The notes under the pieces: generated by a model | What the model was told of the DNA's origin: nothing | Seen by the model: the letters and a program-made list of their open reading frames with translations, nothing else | The model's database searches: none | Shown: one piece after another, positions 45,245 through 53,865 of the stretch | Layout: each line of letters begins with the position of its first letter | Position numbering within the stretch: position 1 is the first letter of the stretch | NCBI RefSeq assembly: GCF_029338255.1 | Contig: NZ_CP119787.1 | Span: forward strand, 1,364,001-1,428,000 | Origin: Haloarcula halobia | GTDB lineage: Archaea > Halobacteriota > Halobacteria > Halobacteriales > Haloarculaceae | Direction of reading: 5' to 3' | Length of the DNA stretch: 64,000 nt | Made by a program: the position numbers and the translations under genes

Positions 45245-46009
45245 CTACTCCGGGAACAGCTCTTCCTCGCGGTCGATGGCCTCGATGCGCGCGACGTCGT
45301 CGTCGTCGAGTTCGAGGTCGGTGGCCGCCAGGTTCGCCGCGAGGTGCGCCCGCGAGGAGGCCTTCGCGATGGCGACCACGTTGTCGTACGAGGTGACCCA
45401 GGCGAGACTCACCGCGGCCGGCGTGGTGTCGTGGCGGTCGGCGATGGCCTCGAGCGTCGGATCCTCGAAGACCTGTCCGCCCGCGAGCGGCGAGTACGCG
45501 ACCAGCGGGTAGTCGTTTGCCTGCGCGTCCTCGAGCAGCGACCGTCGCCAGAAGAAGGGGTGAAACTCCACCTGGTGGGCCGCGATGGGGCTCTCGAGGT
45601 GGTCGCGAGCGACGGCGAGGTCCGCCGGGTCGAAGTTCGAGAGACCGACGTGGTGGGTCAGGCCGTCCTCGCGGACCGCGTCGACGGCGGGCAGCGTCGT
45701 GGCCGGGTCGTAGTCGCCCCGTGGCCGGTGGACGTACAGCAGGTCGACGGTCGACAGGCCCAGTCGGTCGAGGCTCGCCTCGGTGCCCGGGCGCACGTCC
45801 GGCTCGGCCAGGCTGTCGATCCAGAGTTTCGTGGCCACGGTCAGGGCTTCACGGTCGACGTCCGCGGCGGCGATGCCCTCGCCGACGACTCGCTCGTTCC
45901 GGTATATCTGTGCGGTGTCGACGTGTCGGTAGCCGACGTCGAGGGCGGTGGAGACGACCGCGGACTCCTCGATGCCCATGGTGCCGAGTCCGACCGGTGG
46001 CAGGTGCAT
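45245..46009 (-). CDS. Aldo/keto reductase (second copy)
   Basis: 254 aa. Catalytic residues: Asp and Tyr in HVDTAQIYRNE, Lys in VATKLWI, His in LLYVHRPRG; NADP-binding AIAKASSRAH near the end. NADPH-dependent reductase of unknown substrate. It sits between hop (120 bp downstream) and the Bat-like regulator gene (51 bp upstream), all in one direction. Shorter than the first AKR copy by about 50 residues, mainly at the C terminus. Confidence 0.88.
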   Translation of the reverse strand: MHLPPVGLGTMGIEESAVVSTALDVGYRHVDTAQIYRNERVVGEGIAAADVDREALTVATKLWIDSLAEPDVRPGTEASLDRLGLSTVDLLYVHRPRGDYDPATTLPAVDAVREDGLTHHVGLSNFDPADLAVARDHLESPIAAHQVEFHPFFWRRSLLEDAQANDYPLVAYSPLAGGQVFEDPTLEAIADRHDTTPAAVSLAWVTSYDNVVAIAKASSRAHLAANLAATDLELDDDDVARIEAIDREEELFPE

Positions 46010-46060
46010 GGGGCGATACTCGCGGTGGCGGCTGAAGGGGGTATCGGTCCCGACGGTGCC

Positions 46061-49000
46061 TCAGATATCCAGCAGCGACTCGAGGAGGTTCAGCTTCGCC
46101 CGGCGGAGGTGCTGGTGGAGCGTCGGCGAAGAGATGTCCAGGGCGTCGGCCAGCTCCTCCGCGGTCGTATCGCGGGGCCAGGCGTAGTAGCCCGCGAGGT
46201 AGGCGGCGCGCAGAACCTCGACCTGCCGGTCGGTCAGCTGGTCCAGGACGGTCTCGCCATCGCCGCCGGGGTCCCTGTCGCGCGGTCGCTCTTGCTTCGA
46301 GGCGAGTCGCAGGTCGTCGATATCGGCCGACAGCGTGCGGTGTATCGTCCGCGGGTCGGCGTCCACCGGCGCCTCCGCGGTGATGGTGAGTCGGTCCCGG
46401 TCGGCGACGATGTCGGTGGGTCGCGCGCCCACGTCCAGCAGCGCCGCCTGGTAGGCCCGGGTCACCGTCAACTCGAGGCGGCCACCGTCGCCGTCGCCAC
46501 GGACCACTCGCCCGCCGGTGACGGGGTCGGTCTCCAGACAGGTCTCGAGGACCGCCTCGGGGTCGGCGCCCTCGACGGTCACGTACTCGAGGTACTCGTC
46601 GCCGATGTCGATACACCCCGTCGCCTCCAGGCGACAGCCGTGCCGGCGGGCGACGGCCACGAGCCAGATGTCCTCGTTCTCGGTCTCGAACTCGAGTTCG
46701 ACCACCCGGTCGTCCAGCAGTAACTGCCTGTTCTGGACGGCCGTGAACGCGAACCCGACCATCTCGCCGAGGACGGTGAACGCCTCGATGGCCCGGTCGC
46801 TGAACGCCTCGGGCCGGTTGGCGTAGACGAGCAACGCGGCGTGGACGACCCCCTCGTGGACGAGGGGGACGACCGCGGCCGACCGGAAGCCACGCTCCAG
46901 CGCCTCCTCGCGCCAGGGGGTCATCCGCTCGTCGTCCGCGAGGTCGTGGATGACCTGGACCTCGCCGGTCTCGATCGCCGTCAGCCCGGGGTCGTCCGTC
47001 CGGTCGGCCGCCCGCGAGCGCTCGGCGACGATGCCGTGGTACTCTTCGCCGCCGCCCGCGCCCGTCTTCCAGACGAGGTGGTTCTTGTCGACGGCCCGCT
47101 CGCCGATCCAGGCCAGTTCGTAGTACTCGGATTCGACCAGGCGATCACAGACCAGCGCCTCGATCTCCCCGACGGTCACGGCGGTGCTCAGCGCCCGGAT
47201 GACGTCCTGGATGAGGACGTGAATCTGCGTGAGCGTCTCGAGTTCGTCGCGCTGGGCCTCGAGTTCTTGCTGGCGTTCCTTGCGTTCGGTGATGTCCTGG
47301 TGGATGCCCACCATCCGCTGTGGCGTGCCGTCCGCGTCGCGTTCGAAGACCCGCCCCAGGTCACGAATCCACCGGCACTCGCCCGACTTCGTCCGCAACC
47401 GGTGGTCGCACTCGTAGATGTCGGTCTCGCCGTCGAAGTGACGTCGAATCTCGTCCCAGGCCCGCTCCAGGTCGTCCGGGTGGACCAGTTTCTCCCACGT
47501 CTCCAGTCGCCCCTCGAGTTCCGCGTGGTCGTACCCCAGCATCCCAGTCCAGCGTTCGTCGAACTCGACGCCGCCCGTCTCGACGTTCCAGTCCCAGACG
47601 GCGAGGTCCGCACCCTCCAGCGCGAGTTCGAGGCGCTCGGTCGTCTCCCTGAGGCGGCGTTCGCGTTCACGCAGTTCGGTGACGTTCTGGGCGACGGCCA
47701 TCCCCGCGATGATTTCACCGGCCGCGTTCCGAATCGGGACCACCTTCACGGAGTAATCCTGGCCGGCGAAGCTGTCCTCGAATGTCCGCTGCTCGCCCGC
47801 CAGGGCGTCGCTGTACGCGTCCTCGAGCAGGTCTGCGTTCTCCGGCGGGAACACGTCGCTGGGGGTCTTGTCGATGAAGTCCGCCGGCTCCATCCCCAGC
47901 TGTTCTAGGTCCTGGCCCCCGACCTCGAGGTATCGCATCTCCCCGTCGAACAGGAACACGCCGCCGCTGGGGAAGTTCCCGACGAGGTTGTCGAACAGCT
48001 CCTTGTACCGCTCCAGTTCCCGTTCGCGGTCCAGTCGGTCGGTGACGTCGCGGGCGACACCCATCAGGCCGAGATAGCCGCTCTCGGTCCCTTCCAGCAG
48101 CGTGTAGTGGACCGATATCTCCCGCTCGGTCCCGTCCGCCCGGACGAACGTGAGGTCGACGGTGGCCTCCTCGCAGTCCGGGTCGGTGACGAGTCGCTGC
48201 ACAGTCTCCTGCCCTTTGGCGAGCTGGCCCTGGGCGAGCACTTCGGAGGCGTGTGTCCCGAGCAGCTCCGATTGTTCGTATCCCAGCATCGACGCCATCG
48301 CCTCGTTACAGAAGTCGACGTTCCCGTTGGCGTCGAGCGTGTACAGGCCGTCCTGGGCGAACTCGACGAGCAGGTCCAGCAGTCGCTCTCGAGCCTCCCG
48401 GCGGACCTGTTCGGTCACGTCCCGGAGCTGGAGGAGTCTGAGCGACCCGGCGGCCGCCGGCAGGTCGGACTCGTCCCAGAGGAGGTGGCCGTGGTCCGGG
48501 ACGCGCAGGATCACCGGGTCGTCCGGCCCGTCCCGGAGTCGCTCGAGCGCCGCGCGTCCCTCCCGTGTCTCCGTGAGGACTCGCTCGGCCCAGTCGTCGA
48601 CGTTGGTCACGGGTGCGCTCGCATCCGGGAGCCGCGATTCCAGCGCGGCGCTCGACCAGACGACAGTGCCGTCGTCCTCGACGAGCACCGCCGTCTCGTC
48701 CTCGTGGGCGCGGCGCTCGATGTCGTCTACCGTCGCCGCCAGTGCGTATTCCCGCCGGTCCGTGTGGGGACTGGTCACGCCGACGATCTTCTCCGCCAGG
48801 AACTCGTCGTGGCCCGCCTCGCTGTCTTTCTCGACGATGGTCGTCGCGGCCGCAAGCACCTCGTCGTCGAACGCCGCGGGGTCCCGGTCCGTGTAGAAGA
48901 TGACCGGACAGTCCAGGCCTGCGAGCAACCGCTCGACGGGCCCGTCGAGCCCCTCCGGGTCGAGTACCACGCAGTCGATATCACCGGTAGCGACGTCGAG

Positions 49001-49195
49001 GGCGGCCTCGACGCTGGCGACGCTGGCCATCGATATCGTGTCACGGCGGTCCGTTATTGCCTGTCGGGTCGCCTCCCGGAGTGTCGCGTCAGCGTCGACG
49101 TAGAGCACGTCGATGGTCGCTGCCACAGCGGTGGCCTCGTCGGGGTCGACCAGTCGGCCGTCGTCCGGTCGCCGTTCAGGCAGCGTCTCACGCAT
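46061..49195 (-). CDS. Bacterio-opsin-activator-like multi-PAS/GAF regulator with HTH_10
   Basis: 1044 aa. In order: receiver-like domain (about 20-140; CVVLDPEGLDG at the phosphoacceptor position), a degenerate PAS (about 160-255), three PAS domains (about 265-385, 390-505, 510-640), a GAF domain (about 650-800), a Bat-type domain (about 830-960) and a C-terminal HTH_10 (LTDRQVEVLRAAYLAGYYAWPRD). Bat proteins activate opsin and carotenoid genes under low oxygen or light. Position upstream of halorhodopsin suggests a role in its control. ATG 49195 is chosen; GTG 49216 is also open. Confidence 0.88.
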   Translation of the reverse strand: MRETLPERRPDDGRLVDPDEATAVAATIDVLYVDADATLREATRQAITDRRDTISMASVASVEAALDVATGDIDCVVLDPEGLDGPVERLLAGLDCPVIFYTDRDPAAFDDEVLAAATTIVEKDSEAGHDEFLAEKIVGVTSPHTDRREYALAATVDDIERRAHEDETAVLVEDDGTVVWSSAALESRLPDASAPVTNVDDWAERVLTETREGRAALERLRDGPDDPVILRVPDHGHLLWDESDLPAAAGSLRLLQLRDVTEQVRREARERLLDLLVEFAQDGLYTLDANGNVDFCNEAMASMLGYEQSELLGTHASEVLAQGQLAKGQETVQRLVTDPDCEEATVDLTFVRADGTEREISVHYTLLEGTESGYLGLMGVARDVTDRLDRERELERYKELFDNLVGNFPSGGVFLFDGEMRYLEVGGQDLEQLGMEPADFIDKTPSDVFPPENADLLEDAYSDALAGEQRTFEDSFAGQDYSVKVVPIRNAAGEIIAGMAVAQNVTELRERERRLRETTERLELALEGADLAVWDWNVETGGVEFDERWTGMLGYDHAELEGRLETWEKLVHPDDLERAWDEIRRHFDGETDIYECDHRLRTKSGECRWIRDLGRVFERDADGTPQRMVGIHQDITERKERQQELEAQRDELETLTQIHVLIQDVIRALSTAVTVGEIEALVCDRLVESEYYELAWIGERAVDKNHLVWKTGAGGGEEYHGIVAERSRAADRTDDPGLTAIETGEVQVIHDLADDERMTPWREEALERGFRSAAVVPLVHEGVVHAALLVYANRPEAFSDRAIEAFTVLGEMVGFAFTAVQNRQLLLDDRVVELEFETENEDIWLVAVARRHGCRLEATGCIDIGDEYLEYVTVEGADPEAVLETCLETDPVTGGRVVRGDGDGGRLELTVTRAYQAALLDVGARPTDIVADRDRLTITAEAPVDADPRTIHRTLSADIDDLRLASKQERPRDRDPGGDGETVLDQLTDRQVEVLRAAYLAGYYAWPRDTTAEELADALDISSPTLHQHLRRAKLNLLESLLDI

Positions 49196-49227
49196 TACTG
49201 TGTGTACCCATACCACGCGAGCTGTCC

Positions 49228-49497
49228 CTAATACTCTTGGGTCTCTACCGCCCCGGCCGACTCGGCGACGGAGACGAGCGTCAGCCAGGTGTTGCTGCCC
49301 GCTCTGAGCGCGACCAGGTCGCTCGCCTCGACGGTCAGGGTGAGGACGGCCCCCTGGCGGTCGAGCGTGGCCGTCGTCCGGTCGCCGTCGATGGCCCCGA
49401 CTTCGGGCCGGACGCTGCGCTCGACGCGGCGCGCCCGCTCTGTGTCGTCGAACTCGACGGTGAAAACAGTCCGGTGGGCCGCGCCGGGTGCCGACAC
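49228..49497 (-). CDS. pcc1: KEOPS complex subunit Pcc1
   Basis: 89 aa. The end of the fold, SDLVALRAGSNTWLTLVSVAE, is the family hallmark. Pcc1 dimerises inside KEOPS, which makes t6A37 on ANN-decoding tRNAs. GTG 49497 lies 1 bp after the rpoP stop, so translation is probably coupled. The rpl37ae-rpoP-pcc1 order is conserved in haloarchaea. Confidence 0.9.
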   Translation of the reverse strand: MSAPGAAHRTVFTVEFDDTERARRVERSVRPEVGAIDGDRTTATLDRQGAVLTLTVEASDLVALRAGSNTWLTLVSVAESAGAVETQEY

Positions 49498-49498
49498 G

Positions 49499-49633
49499 TC
49501 AGTTGACGTCGATTTCCTTGACGTCCGGCGACCGCTCTTTCAGCAACACCCGGTGCCCGCAGTACGGGCAGCGGACGCCGCCGTACTCGTCGAGCGTCAC
49601 GTCGCGCTTACAGCGTGAACATTTGTAACTCAT
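49499..49633 (-). CDS. rpoP: DNA-directed RNA polymerase subunit P (Rpb12-like)
   Basis: 44 aa. [19 protein letters not shown] with CSRC (residues 5-8) and CPYC (23-26) forming one zinc ribbon, then [15 protein letters not shown]. Standard archaeal RpoP length. It helps assemble the Rpo3/Rpo11 platform of RNA polymerase. Lies 26 bp after rpl37ae and 1 bp before pcc1. Confidence 0.95.
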   Translation of the reverse strand: MSYKCSRCKRDVTLDEYGGVRCPYCGHRVLLKERSPDVKEIDVN

Positions 49634-49659
49634 GAGGGGACCTTCGTTCCGGAGCTCCG

Positions 49660-49938
49660 TTATTCTTCGTCCTCGGCGAGCGCGGCACGGATCGAGCGGC
49701 GGACCGTCTTCCCGCCGGGGGTCTCGGGCCGGTAGCTGCCGCCCGTGAACGTGTAGTCACAGGAGCTGCACTGCCAGATGCCGGTCCCCTGCCGCGAGAC
49801 GTCCTTGTCGCCACAGTTCGGGCAGGCGTGGTCCTCGTGCATCTCTCCCTCGATCTCGGCGACGCGGCGTCGCGCGACGCGACCGTAGCGGGCACCGAAG
49901 CGGCCGGCGCTCCCGGTTCGTCCCTTCTTTTTGGCCAT
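49660..49938 (-). CDS. rpl37ae: 50S ribosomal protein L37Ae
   Basis: 92 aa. Basic N terminus ([19 protein letters not shown]) and zinc ribbon CPNC...CSSC ([21 protein letters not shown]). Typical length. ATG 49938 begins the family N terminus. First gene of the rpl37ae-rpoP-pcc1 operon. Confidence 0.95.
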   Translation of the reverse strand: MAKKKGRTGSAGRFGARYGRVARRRVAEIEGEMHEDHACPNCGDKDVSRQGTGIWQCSSCDYTFTGGSYRPETPGGKTVRRSIRAALAEDEE

Positions 49939-50086
49939 AGTGTTCACCAGTCGGCACAGCGGCCACATAAGCCCTTCGAGATACGGCCTCAGCACGCGCT
50001 GTCCGGCCCGCGAGGGTGTGTGAGCGGGTCCCGTGGCGCCGCGGCCACAGCGCATTTCCGGCCGGCCCCAGTAGACGCCCGGTGCC

Positions 50087-50311
50087 ATGGACGAGGTACT
50101 CGACGTCGTCGACGTCGCCGCGGACTCGGGGTTCGAAGGCATCGTCGCCTGGCTGTTGCGCCTGGTCGGTCTCGTGGCCGTCCTGGCCGGCCTGGGCCTG
50201 TGGCTGTTCACGGAGATGGGGCTGTTCGTCGTCCCCGCCGTCCTCGTCCTCGTGGGTCTGGTCCTGCTCGTGGCCCCCTTGGTGCTCCTGCTCGCGGCGG
50301 AACTGACCTGA
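50087..50311 (+). CDS. Small two-helix membrane protein
   Basis: 74 aa. An amphipathic acidic N terminus ([19 protein letters not shown]) precedes two hydrophobic helices (about 21-41 and 45-70). No family recognised. Codon usage is native. It lies alone between the divergent rpl37ae operon and the IS630-type element, 18 bp before the element's left end. Confidence 0.65.
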   Translation: MDEVLDVVDVAADSGFEGIVAWLLRLVGLVAVLAGLGLWLFTEMGLFVVPAVLVLVGLVLLVAPLVLLLAAELT

Positions 50312-50329
50312 CCCCCACGACCACTGATA

Positions 50330-51472
50330 CGGTCGTGCGTTAGTTTTTACCGGTGATTACGGACAGAGATAGTTCCAGATATTCGGTTCATCAACCGTAG
50401 GGAATCCTCGTTGGATCTGCTCTTTCAGCGTCGCAAGATCAGGGATGAGGCGGTGCTTGAACCATTCGTTGAGTCGGTCCCAGCATCCTTCCACTGGGTT
50501 AAGCTCCGGTAATTTCGGCGGAAAGTACCACACATCGAGATGCTCTTCACCTTCTTCGTCTCCGCGCACGCACGCGACCGAACTGTCTCCGACAGTCTCG
50601 GTCGCGCGCTCACCACTGACGTGTTCCCAGAGATCTCTGTTGTAGAAGTACCCAGCACGGTCGAGAAACACTACCAACTCTTCTCCAAACCTCTCTTGGA
50701 GCGCTCCGAGCAACCAGATCCCTTGCTGTGAGGTGAGATTCTCTTCGGTCCAGCAGTAGAGCTGTCACCGTCGTCGGTGACAGCGCCCAGCACGGTCACT
50801 TTATCCCACGAGTTTGAGGTCTCTATCGTTGGATTTGATCCGATTGGGTACCAGCCACGTCGTTGCACTGTGCCGACGCGCTTGGTGAACTGATCGACGA
50901 CAACGACAGTTTTCTCGGTCAGCTTCGGCCGTTTTTTTCGACCGTGTCTTGGAACTCGGCTTCTTTTTCCGGGTCAGCCTCGTGATTGCGCGGCCGTGCT
51001 GTCCGGCAGGACAGCCCGGCCTTTCCCAGGAGTTTCCGAGCGTGGCCTTCACTGTATTCGACTCCGTACTCTTCTTTGACGTGGTGGAGCAGTAGTTTCG
51101 GCGACCACGCTTGTTGCTCGTAGCCGAGTTCCGTCGGCGATTGCTGGAGCTGTTCGAAGAACTGTTTACGCTCGTGTTCGTCGAGCTTTGAGGGGCGACC
51201 TGGTCTGGGATCATCGTAGGGGGCTTGCTCGATCGGTTCTTCAGCGAACCGATCGAGCCAGTTGCGAATCGTCTTCTCCACGACACCATGTCGTTCAGCC
51301 AGTGTCTCCAGTTCATCGCCCTGCTTTCGACCGATTGCAGCAAGAACACGTTCCCGAGGAATCTCTCCCTCTGTTCGTTCACGGAGATCCTGTAGCTCTT
51401 CCAGAGTGATATCGTCCAACCGCCTCATTACCGCAAATTGAGTCTACACTGGCAAATATTTTCGCACGACCG
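50330..51472 (-). mobile_element. IS630-type insertion sequence with TA target duplication
   Basis: 1143 bp. Ends CGGTCGTGCG (50330-50339) and CGCACGACCG (51463-51472) are 10-bp perfect inverted repeats, with weaker similarity continuing about 15 bp inward. TA flanks both sides (50328-50329 and 51473-51474), the target duplication of IS630/Tc1 transposons. A transposase on the minus strand fills the element. Base composition is less GC-rich than its surroundings. The insertion sits between two small membrane-protein genes without visibly breaking either. Confidence 0.88.
50357..51428 (-). pseudogene. IS630-family transposase, two frameshifts
   Basis: Three reading-frame segments in order make up one transposase of about 357 codons. 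Segment 1 (51428-50919): HTH region LETLAERHGVVEKTIRNWL and the start of the linker. Segment 2 (to about 50760): first catalytic Asp in VVVVDQFTKRVG and RRGWYPIGSN. Segment 3 (to 50357): second Asp in VVFLDRAGYF and Glu in PELNPVEGCW. The first shift occurs at a run of seven A (50938-50932) forming A-AAA-AAC, a classic -1 slippage site; the second, near 50758-50766, is not at a slippery site and needs one added base. Hence probably inactive. Confidence 0.85.
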
Positions 51473-51504
51473 TATGAAGAGGGTGGCGCTCGGAGTCTCC
51501 GGTG

Positions 51505-52077
51505 ATGGCCGTCACCGACACTGCCCGCGAGCGCCTCGACCGCCTCGCGCCAACGACCAGCGGCCGGCTCTCCGAGTCGGGGTTCCTGCTGGCCGGTGCG
51601 ACGGCCGGCGCGCTCGGGTGGGGCGGCACGCAGTTGCTGGCCTGGACGGGCCCGGCCGCCGCCGCTACGCTGGCGACGGGGCTCTGGACCGTGCTCGTCG
51701 CCGGGTTCGTCGGCGTGACCGTCCTGCACGGTCCCGAGGCGACGCGGTTTTCGGACCCGATGTTCGTCTGGGGCGCGGTCAACGGGACGGCGACGGCGCT
51801 CACGCTCGGGGGTCTCCTCGGGACCGTCCCCCCGCTCGTCGCGTTCTGGGGCGCCTGGGCGGCCGCGTCGGCCGTCGGCTACTGTTGGACCGGCGGCCTG
51901 CTCGAGGGGGCCGGCCAGTCCGAGCGCGGCCGTGGGTACCTCCTCTCCGGTATCGTGGCGCTCGCGGTGCTCGCGGCCGGCGTGGTGGCCTTCGACGTGA
52001 TCGAACCGGTCGCCTTCCTGGTTCTGGGCGTTCTGCACGTCGTCCCGCTGGTGCTCGACGCGCGGCGAGTGCGGTGA
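51505..52077 (+). CDS. Membrane protein of unknown function
   Basis: 190 aa with about five hydrophobic segments (25-47, 55-72, 83-102, 105-122, 145-180) and Gly/Ala-rich helices. ATG 51505 is used; GTG 51502 directly precedes it. Starts 32 bp after the IS element; its promoter may have been replaced by the insertion. No family recognised. Stop converges on the DUF2103 gene. Confidence 0.65.
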   Translation: MAVTDTARERLDRLAPTTSGRLSESGFLLAGATAGALGWGGTQLLAWTGPAAAATLATGLWTVLVAGFVGVTVLHGPEATRFSDPMFVWGAVNGTATALTLGGLLGTVPPLVAFWGAWAAASAVGYCWTGGLLEGAGQSERGRGYLLSGIVALAVLAAGVVAFDVIEPVAFLVLGVLHVVPLVLDARRVR

Positions 52078-52090
52078 GGCTCCATCGCCG

Positions 52091-52816
52091 TCAGCCCTGC
52101 AAGCCCGCCTCGCGGAGCGCCTCGTTCAGGTCCGCGCGGACGTGTTCGCCCAGCTCCCGGTCGCCGGCGGTGGTGACGACGCGGTTCTCCTGGACGCTCG
52201 ACCCGTCGCGGATGAGCACCCGCACGTTGCCGTTGCCGTCCGCGCGGGTCGCCTTCGCCCGCACGCCCGTCGGTGAACTGGCTCCACCGGCGTCGATGGG
52301 CCCGGGGATGACCTTCTTGACGTGGGGGTGGCCGGCGACGGTCTGGATGACCCGCTGGCCGGCGCGGCCGCCGATGAGCGTCGAGTGACTCCCGCCCAGT
52401 TTGTCCGCGGGCGCGGCGTCGACCACCTCCAGTGCGGGGTCCCCCTGTCGCTCGATGACCCGCTCGACGGGAGCCTCGCCCTCGACGCGGAAAAACTCGT
52501 AGTGCAGCTGGCCCCGAACCGCGGCGATGACCGCCCGGTCGCCGGTGACATACACCTCCTCGGGCCGCTTGCGGCGTACCTCGTCGGCGACGAGGCCGGC
52601 GAAGTTCCGCAGTTCGACGACGTCTTTCTCGCCGTCCTCGGCTTCCGGCGTGGTCGTCACCGTCCGCTGCCCGACGACCTCGCCGTCGGCGATACAGGTG
52701 ACGGTCGCTCGCTCGCGTTCGAGTTCGAGGACGACCACCTCGGTGTTGGCAGTGTGACAGACCAGGCAGTAGTCGCCCGGTCGGGAGAGCGGCGTCGCAC
52801 ACTGCCGACAGTCCAT
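52091..52816 (-). CDS. DUF2103-like metal-binding protein
   Basis: 241 aa. N-terminal zinc ribbon CRQC...CLVC (MDCRQCATPLSRPGDYCLVC), then an alpha/beta domain with GDRAVIAAVRGQLHYEFFRV, and a conserved GGSHSTLIGGRAGQRVI and GHPHVKKVIPG, residues that fit an archaeal predicted metal-binding family (DUF2103). ATG 52816 opens directly at the ribbon. Function unknown; the ribbon and basic loops suggest nucleic acid or metal contact. Confidence 0.75.
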   Translation of the reverse strand: MDCRQCATPLSRPGDYCLVCHTANTEVVVLELERERATVTCIADGEVVGQRTVTTTPEAEDGEKDVVELRNFAGLVADEVRRKRPEEVYVTGDRAVIAAVRGQLHYEFFRVEGEAPVERVIERQGDPALEVVDAAPADKLGGSHSTLIGGRAGQRVIQTVAGHPHVKKVIPGPIDAGGASSPTGVRAKATRADGNGNVRVLIRDGSSVQENRVVTTAGDRELGEHVRADLNEALREAGLQG

Positions 52817-52932
52817 GCAGGGAGGTTGGGTCGCTCGCCCGGATAAGCGAGGCGGTTCGGCGGCGGGGACGGGTGCCGGGTGGGTGGCCCGGGGTATTTT
52901 AGCGTCCGGTATTGTCGTCAATAGCACTACCT

Positions 52933-53847
52933 ATGTCTCGAGCCAGGACGGTGCTCCTCTTTCTGGCCGTCACGGTGATCTTCGGGACGGCCTTCCCGGC
53001 GGTCAAGGCCGGACTCGCGTTCTTCCCCCCGCTCGTCTTCGTCGCGGTGCGGAACTACTTCGCCGCTGTGCTCCTCCTCGCGTACGCGAGCGTCAGGATA
53101 GACTACCGGGTCCCCCGGACGCGACGGGACTGGGCGGCCGTTCTGGCCGGCGGCGTGTTCCTCATCGGCGGGGTTGGCTTCGGGTTCGTCGGCCAGCAGT
53201 TCATCACCAGCGGCGTCGCGGCCGTCATCTTCAGTCTCTCGCCCATCGTCACCGGCCTGTTCGCCTGGGGGCTGCTCCCCGAGGAGCGTCTCGTCGGCCG
53301 CGACTACCTCGCGATTCTGCTGGGGTTCGTGGGAGTCTCGATAATCGTCCGCCCCGACCCCGGCGCGCTGCTGGACCCCACCGTCGTCGGCAAACTCCTC
53401 GTGTTCACGGCGGTGGCCGTCGTCGCCCTCGGGACGGTGCTTGTCAGGCGGAGTCGGACCCCGATGCCGGTCCCGGCCCTGACCGGGTGGGTGATGGTCG
53501 TCGGGGCGACCATCCAGGCGGGGTTCGCCGTCGCCATCGGTGAATCGCTGGCCAGCGTCAGGATAACCCCGCTTGCAGTCGCGACGCTCCTCTATCTCGG
53601 CGTCGTCGTGGCCGCGCTCGGCCTCGTCTGGTATCTCGTCCTGATGGGGGCCGTCGGCGCCGTCCGGGCGAACCTCGTGACGTACCTGACGCCGGTCGTC
53701 TCGTTGCTGCTCGGGTGGGCGTTCCTCGACGAGCAGATTCAGGCGCTGACGCTGGCGGGCTTTGCGGTCATCGTCGTCGGGTTCGCCCTGCTCCAGCGGG
53801 GCGACCTGTACGCGGAACTCGCCAGGTACCGCGCGCTGTGCCGGTGA
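52933..53847 (+). CDS. EamA/DMT-family transporter
   Basis: 304 aa, ten hydrophobic helices in two EamA repeats (FGTAFPAVKAGL in the first; YLTPVVSLLLGWAFLDEQI in the second). Drug/metabolite transporters export amino acids or other small metabolites. ATG 52933 is chosen because GTATTTTAG lies 30-38 bp upstream and the first helix starts at once. Substrate unknown. Confidence 0.88.
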   Translation: MSRARTVLLFLAVTVIFGTAFPAVKAGLAFFPPLVFVAVRNYFAAVLLLAYASVRIDYRVPRTRRDWAAVLAGGVFLIGGVGFGFVGQQFITSGVAAVIFSLSPIVTGLFAWGLLPEERLVGRDYLAILLGFVGVSIIVRPDPGALLDPTVVGKLLVFTAVAVVALGTVLVRRSRTPMPVPALTGWVMVVGATIQAGFAVAIGESLASVRITPLAVATLLYLGVVVAALGLVWYLVLMGAVGAVRANLVTYLTPVVSLLLGWAFLDEQIQALTLAGFAVIVVGFALLQRGDLYAELARYRALCR

Positions 53848-53865
53848 CCCGACGGCGGGCCGCGC

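Noticed and set aside
50919-51428. Complete 169-aa regulator
   Set aside because: It is the N-terminal HTH part of the IS630 transposase; the catalytic part continues in another frame.
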